In this document: positions 25,883-33,845 of the stretch, one piece after another
How positions within the stretch are numbered: the first letter of the stretch is position 1
Layout: every line of letters begins with the position of its first letter
Assembly (NCBI GenBank): GCA_024235595.1
Contig: JACKMC010000007.1
Location: 62,001 to 126,000 of the forward strand
DNA from: Zoogloeaceae bacterium
GTDB lineage: Bacteria > Pseudomonadota > Gammaproteobacteria > Burkholderiales > Rhodocyclaceae
Length of the DNA: 64,000 nt
Reading direction: 5' to 3'
Made by a program: the position numbers and the translations under genes
The notes under the pieces: generated by a model
The model's input: only the letters and a program-made list of their open reading frames with translations
Database searches by the model: none
What the model was told of the DNA's origin: nothing

Positions 25883-26824
25883 GTGACCACAGCCCTCTTC
25901 GAGTCCAGCATCCCGAGCCTGACACAGATCGCCCGCGGCAAGGTCAGGGACATCTATGCGGTCGATGCGGACCACCTCCTCATCGTCACCTCGGACCGCC
26001 TTTCGGCATTCGACGTGATCCTGCCGGACCCGATTCCGGACAAGGGCCGGGTGCTCACCGCGCTGGCGCTGTTCTGGTTCGATCGCCTCGCCCACATCAT
26101 TCCCAACCAACTCACCGGCATCGACCCCGAAAGTGTTGTGCGTGCCAACGAGCGCGACCAGGTTCGCGGCCGTGCGCTGGTGGTCAAGCGCCTCACACCG
26201 CTGCCGATCGAAGCCGTGGTGCGCGGCTACGTGATCGGTTCGGGCTGGAAGGAATACCAGCAAAGTGGCTCGATCTGCGGCATCGCGCTGCCGCCCGGCC
26301 TGCAGCAGGCGGCCCGCCTGCCCTCGCCGATCTTCACGCCCGCGGCCAAGGCCGAAGCCGGCGAGCACGACGAGAACATCCGCTTCGAGCAGGCACAGGC
26401 ACGCACTGCCGAGCTGCTCGCGAGCCAGTTGGCCGCCACCGGCGTACGAGCCGAGGATCTCGTTGCGGAGGCACGCGACGCGGCGCTCCGGCTATACGGC
26501 GAGGCTGCCCAATATGCCGCCGGGCGGGGCATCATCATCGCCGACACGAAGTTCGAGTTCGGCATCGACGCTTCGGGCAGGCTGCATCTCATAGACGAAG
26601 CGCTCACGCCCGATTCTTCGCGCTTCTGGCCGGCCGACAGCTACCGCCAGGGGATCAGCCCGCCGTCCTACGACAAGCAGTATGTGCGGGACTACCTGGA
26701 AACGCTGGACTGGGACAAGCGGCCCCCCGGCCCGACCCTTCCGGACACGGTGATCGCGGGCACCTCGGCCAAGTATCTCGAAGCCTACGAACGCCTCACC
26801 GGGCAGACGCTGCCCGCCACCTGA
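25883..26824 (+). CDS. purC: SAICAR synthetase
   Basis: Phosphoribosylaminoimidazole-succinocarboxamide synthase, which joins CAIR and aspartate with ATP in purine synthesis. The 313 residues contain KVRDIYAVDADHLLIVTSDRLSAFDV and the later IADTKFEFG and DEALTPDSSRFWP blocks, all diagnostic. It is the longer (about 300 residue) proteobacterial/yeast-like form. The start is GTG at 25883 (first residues MTTALFESSIPS), consistent with the nearby promoter. It appears monocistronic; the following 117 bp hold no obvious terminator. Confidence 0.97.
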   Translation: MTTALFESSIPSLTQIARGKVRDIYAVDADHLLIVTSDRLSAFDVILPDPIPDKGRVLTALALFWFDRLAHIIPNQLTGIDPESVVRANERDQVRGRALVVKRLTPLPIEAVVRGYVIGSGWKEYQQSGSICGIALPPGLQQAARLPSPIFTPAAKAEAGEHDENIRFEQAQARTAELLASQLAATGVRAEDLVAEARDAALRLYGEAAQYAAGRGIIIADTKFEFGIDASGRLHLIDEALTPDSSRFWPADSYRQGISPPSYDKQYVRDYLETLDWDKRPPGPTLPDTVIAGTSAKYLEAYERLTGQTLPAT

Positions 26825-26941
26825 GCATGCATTGCGCCGCCCCGCCGCGCGGCCGGCACGGGCGCCTCGCCTGCGGGGCTCGCACAGATTCCGGCAAGCG
26901 GCTAATCTAGCGCCCTTGTGTGTCGATTGCGAGAGGGCAGC

Positions 26942-27715
26942 ATGGACGATTCCTTCGACAAACCGGACAAGCACTTCTCGATCCCGCAAATCCGCCAGAT
27001 CGAGGCCGGTCGCCCGCTCGACTGGCTGCGCCGCGGCTGGCGGGACCTCTCGGAGAACCTCGGCGCCAGCCTCGTATACGGGGTATTCCTGGCGCTGGTG
27101 GGTTACCTGATCCTCACCTATGCTTCGCAGCGCCCCTACCTGTTCTCGGTCGCAATATCCGGCTTCCTGCTGATCGGCCCGCTGACCGCTGCCGGCATCT
27201 ACGAAATCTCCCGCCAGCGGGAAGCAGGCCGGCGGATCGGCTTCCTCGAATCGCTTCAGGGCCTGCGCGAGCATCGCGACTCACTGCTGCACTTCGGGAT
27301 CCTGCTCGCCCTGATGCTGGTGGTGTGGGAACGGATCTCGGCCATCATGTTCGCGCTGTTCTATTCCGACCGGGTGCCGGACCTGGCCAACTTCTATCGC
27401 GACGTATTCTTCTCCGGCGACTACCTGCAGTTCGTGATCGCCTACGTCCTCGCGGGCGGGCTCATCGCCTGCATCGTGTTCTCGATCAGCGTCGTGTCCG
27501 TTCCGATGATGATGGCCCGCGACGTCGACATCATGACCGCAATGGCCACCAGCGCCCGCGCGGCGCGCCGCAATCCGGCGGCCATGGTGGTGTGGGGTGG
27601 GCTGCTGGTAGTACTGGTGCTGATCGGCTTCGCGACCATGATGATCGGTTCGGTCATCCTGCTGCCCCTGCTCGGTCATGCCACCTGGCATGCCTACCGC
27701 GACCTGCTCGAGTAG
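26942..27715 (+). CDS. DUF2189 family integral membrane protein
   Basis: A 257-residue protein with about six predicted membrane helices (segments near residues 47-65, 70-90, 118-138, 170-195, 215-240). A soluble N-terminus contains the conserved IRQIEAGRPLDWLRRGWRDL. The family is common in beta- and alphaproteobacteria and of unknown function. The start at 26942 is backed by GAGAGGG 6 nt upstream. Neighbours (purC, oligopeptidase A) give no functional clue. Confidence 0.88.
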   Translation: MDDSFDKPDKHFSIPQIRQIEAGRPLDWLRRGWRDLSENLGASLVYGVFLALVGYLILTYASQRPYLFSVAISGFLLIGPLTAAGIYEISRQREAGRRIGFLESLQGLREHRDSLLHFGILLALMLVVWERISAIMFALFYSDRVPDLANFYRDVFFSGDYLQFVIAYVLAGGLIACIVFSISVVSVPMMMARDVDIMTAMATSARAARRNPAAMVVWGGLLVVLVLIGFATMMIGSVILLPLLGHATWHAYRDLLE

Positions 27716-27830
27716 CCCATTCCTGCGACGCGCAGACGCGGCAGCGCCGCGCGCAGGGCGTGGGCGGCACTTTTTGGGCACAATGTTGCCCACATCGATA
27801 CCATCGATTCACAGAGAGACCTGATCCCGA

Positions 27831-29879
27831 ATGAGCAATCCCCTGCTGGACTTCAGCGGCCTTCCCCGCTTCGATACCATCCGCCCGCAACACGTCGCCC
27901 CCGCGGTGAGCGGCCTGCTCGAGGAAGGGCGGCAACTCGTTGCCCGCTTACAGGCGCTCCCCGCCCCAAGCTGGGACAGCTTCGTGAAGCCGCTCGAGGA
28001 CGCCGGCGAGCATCTCGACCGGGCCTGGGGCGTCGTCTCGCACCTGCACGGCGTCATGGACGTGCCGGAATGGCGCGAGGCCTACAACCAGATGCTGCCC
28101 GAGGTCACGCGCTTCTACGCGGAGCTGGGCCAGAACCTCGCGCTGTTCGGGCAGTACCGCAAGATTCGTGAGAGCGCCGAATTCGACGGCCTCAACCCGG
28201 CGCGCCAGCGCATCATCGAGAATGCGATCCGCGACTTCCGCCTCTCGGGCGCCGAACTCGCGGAAACCGACAAGCCGCGCTTCCAGCAGATACAGGAGCA
28301 GCTCTCGGGCCTCGCCGCGAAGTTCTCGGAAAACCTGCTCGACTCGACCAATGCCCATGCCGAGTGGATCGAGGACGAGGCGGATCTCGACGGCATCCCC
28401 GGGAGCGCCCGCGCTGCCGCCAGGGCAGCGGCCGAACGGGAGGGCAAATCGGGCTGGAAATTCAGCCTGCAAATGCCCTCCTACCTGCCGGTGCTGCAGT
28501 ACGCCGAAAACCGCGCCTTGCGCGAGCGGATGTACCGCGCCTACGCCACCCGCGCCTCGGAACTCGGCAAGGCCGACTGGGACAACGGCCCGCTGATGAC
28601 CGAAATCCTCAAGCTGCGCGCCGAAGAGGCCCGCATGCTGGGCTACCACAACTTCGCCGAGGTGTCGCTGGTACCCAAGATGGCGGATTCGCCACAACAG
28701 GTACTCGAATTTCTTGTCGATCTGGCGGCGCGCGCAAAGCCCTTCGCCGAACGCGACCTCGCCGAACTCAAGGCCTTTGCAGTCGGCGAGCTCGGCCTCG
28801 ACGACATGCAGCCCTGGGACCTCGCCTGGGCATCGGAAAAGCTCAAGCATGCCCGCTACAGCTTCTCGGACGAAGAGGTCCGCCAGTACTTTCCGGAACC
28901 CAAGGTCCTCTCCGGCCTGTTCAAGGTCATAGAAAACCTCTACGGGGTGACGATCCGTGCCGACGAGGCGCCGATGTGGCATCAGGACGTGCGCTTCTTC
29001 CGCATCGAGCGGGGCAGCGAGCAGGTCGGCCAGTTCTACCTCGACCTCTATGCCCGCGACACCAAGCGCGGCGGCGCCTGGATGGGCGAAGTGCTGACCC
29101 GTCGCCGGCTCACCGCAGGCATCCAGACCCCGGTCGCCTACCTGGTATGCAACTTCTCGGGCCCCGTGGGTGGAAAGCCCGCGCTGTTCACCCACGACGA
29201 GGTCATCACCCTGTTCCACGAATGCGGTCATGGCCTTCATCATCTGCTCACGCGCATCGACGAGCCCTCGGTGGCCGGCATCCGCGGCGTCGAGTGGGAC
29301 GCGGTGGAGTTGCCCAGTCAGTTCATGGAGAACTTCTGCTGGGAGTGGGACGTGCTCTCCGACATGACCAGCCATGTCGACACCGGCGAAGCCATGCCGC
29401 GCGCGCTATACGACCGCATGATCGCCGCAAAGAATTTCCAGAGCGGCATGCAGACGGTGCGCCAGCTCGAATTCTCGATCTTCGATCTGCGCCTGCACCA
29501 CGACTTCGACCCAGCCGGGCCAAAGAGCGTGCTCGAACTCATCGACGAGGTCCGTCGAGAGGTGGCGGTGCTCGTTCCGCCGGCCTGGCACCGCTTTCCG
29601 CACAGCTTCAGCCACATCTTCGCGGGCGGCTACGCAGCCGGCTACTACAGCTACAAGTGGGCTGAAGTGCTCTCGGCCGACGCCTTCGCGGCCTTTGAAG
29701 AGGCCGGTCTCAAGAGCGGCAGCGTGCTCGACCGCGCCACCGGCGAGCGATTCTGGCAGGAGATCCTGGCGGTCGGGGGGAGCCGTCCCGCGCTCGAATC
29801 GTTCAAGGCCTTTCGCGGCCGCGAACCGCGCCCCGACGCGCTGCTGCGCCACAGCGGCATGGAAGCGGAAACCGCCTGA
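27831..29879 (+). CDS. prlC: Oligopeptidase A (M3 metallopeptidase)
   Basis: Zinc-dependent cytosolic oligopeptidase that degrades short peptides, including cleaved signal peptides. The 682-residue M3A protein has the zinc motif HECGH in TLFHECGHGLHHLL (about residues 463-467) followed by the downstream Glu ligand region (RGVEWDAVELPSQFMENF). N-terminal MSNPLLDFSGLPRFDTI is typical of PrlC/OpdA. Full length, no disruption. Confidence 0.96.
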   Translation: MSNPLLDFSGLPRFDTIRPQHVAPAVSGLLEEGRQLVARLQALPAPSWDSFVKPLEDAGEHLDRAWGVVSHLHGVMDVPEWREAYNQMLPEVTRFYAELGQNLALFGQYRKIRESAEFDGLNPARQRIIENAIRDFRLSGAELAETDKPRFQQIQEQLSGLAAKFSENLLDSTNAHAEWIEDEADLDGIPGSARAAARAAAEREGKSGWKFSLQMPSYLPVLQYAENRALRERMYRAYATRASELGKADWDNGPLMTEILKLRAEEARMLGYHNFAEVSLVPKMADSPQQVLEFLVDLAARAKPFAERDLAELKAFAVGELGLDDMQPWDLAWASEKLKHARYSFSDEEVRQYFPEPKVLSGLFKVIENLYGVTIRADEAPMWHQDVRFFRIERGSEQVGQFYLDLYARDTKRGGAWMGEVLTRRRLTAGIQTPVAYLVCNFSGPVGGKPALFTHDEVITLFHECGHGLHHLLTRIDEPSVAGIRGVEWDAVELPSQFMENFCWEWDVLSDMTSHVDTGEAMPRALYDRMIAAKNFQSGMQTVRQLEFSIFDLRLHHDFDPAGPKSVLELIDEVRREVAVLVPPAWHRFPHSFSHIFAGGYAAGYYSYKWAEVLSADAFAAFEEAGLKSGSVLDRATGERFWQEILAVGGSRPALESFKAFRGREPRPDALLRHSGMEAETA

Positions 29880-30007
29880 TGCGCGAGCGGCGGCGCGGCC
29901 GGTCGTAAGCCGTAGCCGCCCTTCCGTCCGTCGCCTGCTGCGCGTCGCGCTGCCGATCATTTATGGTGAATCGCGGTATCTTGAAGCCAAGCTCGTCGGG
30001 AGTTTTC

Positions 30008-30487
30008 ATGCGTTGCCATATCTTGCTGATGCTGTGCTGCCTGTCGGCAGGCGTTGCCGCCCAGGACGCCACCTACCACTGGAAGGACGAGCGCGGCATC
30101 AGCCACTATTCGGATCGGCCGCCCCCGCAGTCCGTCGAGGATCCCGAGACCCGACGCTTCGCTGCACCGTCGGCAGACAAACTGCCGCCTTACCTGGTGC
30201 GCAAGGTTGCCGCCGATTTTCCGGTCACCGTCTATGTCGCCGACACCTGCGGCCAGCCCTGTGAGGACGGACGTGCGCTGCTGTCGGCCCGCGGCATCCC
30301 CTTCTCGCAGGTGCGCGTCGCGACGCCCGACGAAGTCACCGCGCTGCGCAGCCGCTTCAATGGCAGCGGTATCGTCCCCGCCATTCTCGTCGGCCGGGCC
30401 GCCTTCTCGGGTTTTTCTGCCGAGCGCTGGACGCAGTTGCTGGACGACGCCGGCTACCCCAAGGATCAACGCGGACTGAGCCGCTGA
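30008..30487 (+). CDS. Periplasmic DUF4124 protein with glutaredoxin-like domain
   Basis: A 159-residue exported protein. The signal peptide (about residues 1-18, ending AGVAA) leads to a DUF4124 motif (YHWKDERGISHYSDRPP). A thioredoxin/glutaredoxin-like fold follows (FPVTVYVADTCGQPCEDGRALL, then SGIVPAILVGRAAFSGF with the expected cis-Pro segment VPA). The putative redox centre is C81-G-Q-P-C85, a CxxxC rather than the usual CxxC spacing. Likely a periplasmic thiol-redox protein of unknown substrate. The start is set at the ATG giving the signal peptide; an earlier in-frame ATG adds 15 residues. Confidence 0.82.
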   Translation: MRCHILLMLCCLSAGVAAQDATYHWKDERGISHYSDRPPPQSVEDPETRRFAAPSADKLPPYLVRKVAADFPVTVYVADTCGQPCEDGRALLSARGIPFSQVRVATPDEVTALRSRFNGSGIVPAILVGRAAFSGFSAERWTQLLDDAGYPKDQRGLSR

Positions 30488-30590
30488 GGGCGTCGGCCTG
30501 TCGCGCCGGCCCGCGGCCGTGATGGTGTGCGCAAATGCAGGCTAGAATCGAGGCTCGGGCGGGCGTCGCCGCCGATCTTCGGAAACGAAA

Positions 30591-31349
30591 TTGAAAATCG
30601 CTACCTGGAACGTCAATTCCCTGAAGGTCCGTCTTCCCCATGTCATCGACTGGCTCGGCAGCGCGCAACCCGATGCGCTGTGCCTGCAGGAGCTCAAGCT
30701 CGAGGACAAGGCCTTCCCGCACGAAGAACTGGCGCAAGCCGGCTACCAGGCGGCCTTTCTCGGACAGAAGACCTATAACGGCGTTGCCATCCTGAGTCGC
30801 GCTGCGCCGCAGGAGGTGAGCAGGAACATTCCCGGCTTCGAGGACGAGCAAAAACGCGTCATCGCCGCAACGGTCGGCGACGTGCGGGTCGTGTGCGGGT
30901 ACTTCCCGAATGGCCAGGCGGTCGGCTCGGACAAGTTCGCCTACAAGCTGCGCTGGCTCGAGGCCCTCACCGCCTGGCTTCGCGAGGAAATGAGCCGCCA
31001 TCCCAGGCTGGTCCTCGCCGGCGACTACAATATCGCTCCCGAAGACCGCGATGCGCACCCGGACTGGAAGGACGAGATCCATGTCTCCGAACCCGAACGG
31101 GCGGCCTTTCGCGCCCTGCTCGACCTTGGGCTCATCGATGCCTACCGGCTCTTCGAGCACCCCGAGAAGAGCTTTTCGTGGTGGGACTACCGGATGATGG
31201 CCTTTCGCCGTAACTTCGGCCTGCGCATCGACCACCTGCTGGTGTCGCCGGCATTACGTGAACGCTGCAAGTCATGCGAAGTCGACAAGGCTCCGCGCAA
31301 GCTCGAACGCCCCTCGGACCACGCGCCGGTGGTACTCGAACTCGCCTGA
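30591..31349 (+). CDS. xth: Exodeoxyribonuclease III
   Basis: AP endonuclease/3' exonuclease of base-excision repair, EEP superfamily. The 252 residues start KIATWNVNSLKVRLPHV and contain LCLQELKLEDKAFP (catalytic Glu), GDYNIAPEDRD, the FSWWDYR block and the terminal SDHAPV motif. The start codon is TTG at 30591. It overlaps the next gene (TGATG), so the downstream hydrolase is translationally coupled. Confidence 0.95.
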   Translation: MKIATWNVNSLKVRLPHVIDWLGSAQPDALCLQELKLEDKAFPHEELAQAGYQAAFLGQKTYNGVAILSRAAPQEVSRNIPGFEDEQKRVIAATVGDVRVVCGYFPNGQAVGSDKFAYKLRWLEALTAWLREEMSRHPRLVLAGDYNIAPEDRDAHPDWKDEIHVSEPERAAFRALLDLGLIDAYRLFEHPEKSFSWWDYRMMAFRRNFGLRIDHLLVSPALRERCKSCEVDKAPRKLERPSDHAPVVLELA

Positions 31350-32077
31350 TGGCAGGCGAATGCGGCGTCGTGCTGGTGCACGGCAAATGGGGCAAGCCGC
31401 CCTACGAGCATGCGCCGCTGGCCGCACGACTGCTCGCCGAAGGCCGTCGAATCCGCGAACCGTCAATGCCATGGTCGCTCGCACGGCGCTACGATCTGCC
31501 CTTCGAGCAAGCCCTCGAAGAGATTGACGGCTCGGTAAGGGAACTCAGACAGGCCGGTTGCGAACGCGTGATCGTCTGCGGTCACAGTCTCGGCGCCGGC
31601 GCCGCCCTGGGCCTCGCCGCACGGCGGCGCAGCATGGACGCGCTGGCGCTGCTCGCCCCGGGCCACTTTCCCGAGCGCCTCGCCGCACAGGCGCTCACCA
31701 GCACCTCGCTGTCCCTGGCACGCGGTGCCGTTGCAGCCGCGGACGAGCGACGCCTCGCGCTGCTCGATTGCAACCAGGGGCTCTGCCGCCGGCTCCGTGT
31801 TCGTCCGACAAGCTATCTCAGCTACTTCGAGCCGCAGGGACCGGCACAATGGCCCGCGAACGCCCGTGCGATCGCCGCTCCGCTGCCGATCCTCATGCTG
31901 GTCGGCCGCAGGGATCCCGCTTACTCGCTCGGAATCGACTATGCTTTCGCGCATACGCCTCATCATCCGCGCAGCGAATACATCGAGATCGACGCGGACC
32001 ATGCCGACACCCCTGCGCTTGGGGCAGACATCGTGCTCGCCTGGATCGCCTCCCTCGAACCGGATACAAGACCATGA
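31349..32077 (+). CDS. Alpha/beta-hydrolase fold protein
   Basis: A 242-residue protein with the nucleophile elbow GHSLGAG (Ser80), an acid residue likely in VGRRDPAYS, and a catalytic His likely in DADHADTP. It opens GVVLVHGKWGKPP, typical of small serine hydrolases (lipase/esterase-like). No signal peptide, so cytosolic. It overlaps the xth stop and the following regulator's start (ATGA), forming a tight operon. The substrate cannot be read from sequence. Confidence 0.82.
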   Translation: MAGECGVVLVHGKWGKPPYEHAPLAARLLAEGRRIREPSMPWSLARRYDLPFEQALEEIDGSVRELRQAGCERVIVCGHSLGAGAALGLAARRRSMDALALLAPGHFPERLAAQALTSTSLSLARGAVAAADERRLALLDCNQGLCRRLRVRPTSYLSYFEPQGPAQWPANARAIAAPLPILMLVGRRDPAYSLGIDYAFAHTPHHPRSEYIEIDADHADTPALGADIVLAWIASLEPDTRP

Positions 32078-32754
32078 CCGACCCAGCCCTGCTTGCCGCC
32101 CGATACCCGGTCCTCACCGAGCTCCCTGCGGCGGCGCGTGACAAGCTGTTTGCGCGCGCGCAGTGGGTCAAGGTCCCCGCGGGAACCCTGCTGTTCGACG
32201 ACCACCAGGCCTGCGAAGGCTTCCCCTTCGTGATGAACGGCACCATCCGGGTGATCAAGGCCGCCCCGAATGGGCGGGAACTGCCGCTGTACCGCGTCTC
32301 GCCCGGCGAGACCTGCGTGATTTCATCCTCCTGCCTGCTCGGCCACGAGGACTACAACGCACGTGGCGTGACCGAAAGCGACACCGAGCTGATGATGCTG
32401 CCCAAGCCGGTGTTCGACGAACTGCTCGCCGAGCCCGCATTCCGCAGCTTCGTGTTTCATCTGTTCGCCGACCGCATCGCCGATCTCATGCAGTTGATCG
32501 AGGAGGTCGCCTTCCACAAGCTCGACCAGCGCCTCGCGGCACAGCTGCTCGGCAAGGGCCGCATCCTCCACACCACCCACCAGCAGCTTGCCGACGAGCT
32601 CGGCAGCGTACGCGAGATCGTGAGCCGCCTGCTCAAGGGTTTTGCCGCTCAGGGGCTGGTGAGGCTGTCCCGCGAACAGATCGAGATCCTCGACCCGTCC
32701 GGCCTTCGCGCGCTCAGTGCCGGCCAACCGGCAACGACCGGAGACGCTGTGTAA
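32074..32754 (+). CDS. Crp/Fnr-family transcriptional regulator
   Basis: A 226-residue regulator with an N-terminal cyclic-nucleotide-binding-like beta roll (about residues 15-130) and a C-terminal winged helix (about 165-212; HQQLADELGSVREIVSRLLKGF). It has only three cysteines (47, 81, 87). C81 and C87 lie in GETCVISSSCLLG, where cNMP-binding relatives carry the phosphate-binding cassette. It therefore cannot hold an FNR-type [4Fe-4S] cluster and probably does not bind cAMP; a thiol-based or small-ligand signal is an inference. Its stop codon is embedded in a 16-bp palindrome, and it precedes a DUF2892 gene it may regulate. Confidence 0.88.
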   Translation: MTDPALLAARYPVLTELPAAARDKLFARAQWVKVPAGTLLFDDHQACEGFPFVMNGTIRVIKAAPNGRELPLYRVSPGETCVISSSCLLGHEDYNARGVTESDTELMMLPKPVFDELLAEPAFRSFVFHLFADRIADLMQLIEEVAFHKLDQRLAAQLLGKGRILHTTHQQLADELGSVREIVSRLLKGFAAQGLVRLSREQIEILDPSGLRALSAGQPATTGDAV

Positions 32755-32765
32755 CCAAGGTTACA
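32750..32765. promoter_or_regulatory. Palindromic operator candidate upstream of the DUF2892 gene
   Basis: TGTAACC-AA-GGTTACA, a perfect 7-bp inverted repeat with 2-bp spacer (16 bp, the dimension of a Crp/Fnr-family site). It overlaps the stop codon of the regulator gene and lies 62 bp before the DUF2892 start. Binding by the adjacent regulator is inferred. Confidence 0.6.
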
Positions 32766-32826
32766 GACGCGATCGCGCCTGAATGGTCAAATGCCCCCAC
32801 ACTGAAGCAATTCCAAGGAGTGGGTC

Positions 32827-33018
32827 ATGAAATCGAATGTAGGCGGTATCGACAAGATTCTTCGTATCGTGGTGGGCATTGCGCTGATCGCATGGGCGCT
32901 GATGGGCGGGCCGGTGTGGGCATGGATCGGCATCGTGCCGCTGGCCACCGGCCTTTCCGGCCGCTGTCCTGCCTATTCGCTGCTGGGCATGAACACCTGC
33001 CCGATGAAAAAGGACTGA
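32827..33018 (+). CDS. DUF2892 small membrane protein
   Basis: A 63-residue protein starting MKSNVGGIDKILRIVVG with two membrane helices (about residues 10-27 and 29-44) and a C-terminal tail with two cysteines (SGRCPAYSLLGMNTCPMKKD; C47, C58). This matches the DUF2892 family, which also occurs fused to rhodaneses as in YgaP, suggesting a role in sulfur/persulfide handling by family association only. Ribosome site AAGGAG lies 7 nt before the ATG. It ends before a strong terminator. Confidence 0.88.
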   Translation: MKSNVGGIDKILRIVVGIALIAWALMGGPVWAWIGIVPLATGLSGRCPAYSLLGMNTCPMKKD

Positions 33019-33040
33019 GTCCTCGCGAGAGCACCTTCGA

Positions 33041-33066
33041 CGGCCGGGCCCTGCCCGGCCGTTTTT
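33041..33066 (+). terminator. Terminator after the DUF2892 gene
   Basis: CGGCCGGG / CCCGGCCG stem with 5-nt loop followed by TTTTT, 22 bp after the DUF2892 stop. Its T tract abuts the 3' end of convergent rsmA. Confidence 0.88.
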
Positions 33067-33845
33067 CATTTGGACGTGCGCAACGCGCAGTGGTTGGCGA
33101 TGCCCACATATTCTGCCAGCGACAAGCGCTCGCCACGCAGGCCGGGATCGATGCCCAGCGCAGCGAAATCGTTTTCATCCAGAAAGGCCCGCAGGGTGTT
33201 GCGCAAGGTCTTGCGACGCTGTCCGAAGGCCGCGCTCACGATCTCGCCGAGCAGCATCTCGTCGTTCGCGTCGAGCGCCTGGGCCGGCTTGGGCGACATG
33301 CGCACGATGCTGGACATGACCTTGGGCGCCGGCCGGAAGGCTCCGGGGGGCACATCGAACAGGCGTGCCATGTTGAACCGGTATTGCAACATCACCGACA
33401 GTCGGCCGTAGTCGTCGGTGCCAGGCTCGGCCACCATGCGCTGCACCACCTCCTTTTGCAGCATGAAGGTCATCTCGCGCACCCTGGTGGCGAAATGCGA
33501 GAGGTGAAACAGTATCGGCGTGGAGATGTTGTAGGGCAGATTGCCGACCACCTTGAGCCGTTCGCCAAGGCTGCCGAAGTCGAACTTGAGCGCATCGCCT
33601 TCGTGGATCACCAGCCGCTCGGGATCGTGCTGCTCACGAAGCCGAGCGATCAGGTCGCGATCGATCTCCACTACATGCAGCCGCGGCAAGCGCTCCAGCA
33701 AGGGCTCGGTCAGCGCCCCGAGGCCGGGGCCGATCTCGACCACCAGGTCGCCCCCCCGCGGCGCGATCGCATCGACGATCTTGCGGATGATGTTGGGGTC
33801 GGACAGGAAGTTCTGGCCGAAGCGCTTTCTGGCGCGATGTTCCAT
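33066..33845 (-). CDS. rsmA: 16S rRNA dimethyladenosine transferase RsmA (KsgA)
   Basis: Dimethylates A1518 and A1519 of 16S rRNA in late 30S assembly. The 259 residues start MEHRARKRFGQNFL and contain SAM motif VEIGPGLGALTEPLLE, catalytic NLPYNIST and the C-terminal helical domain. The start at 33845 is fixed by the conserved N-terminus and overlaps the stop of the patatin gene. It is the last gene of the lptD-surA-pdxA-patatin-rsmA operon. Confidence 0.97.
   Translation of the reverse strand: MEHRARKRFGQNFLSDPNIIRKIVDAIAPRGGDLVVEIGPGLGALTEPLLERLPRLHVVEIDRDLIARLREQHDPERLVIHEGDALKFDFGSLGERLKVVGNLPYNISTPILFHLSHFATRVREMTFMLQKEVVQRMVAEPGTDDYGRLSVMLQYRFNMARLFDVPPGAFRPAPKVMSSIVRMSPKPAQALDANDEMLLGEIVSAAFGQRRKTLRNTLRAFLDENDFAALGIDPGLRGERLSLAEYVGIANHCALRTSK

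Noticed and set aside
32074..32754. Oxygen-sensing FNR with a [4Fe-4S] cluster
   Set aside because: Only three cysteines, in positions that do not match the FNR N-terminal cluster motif.
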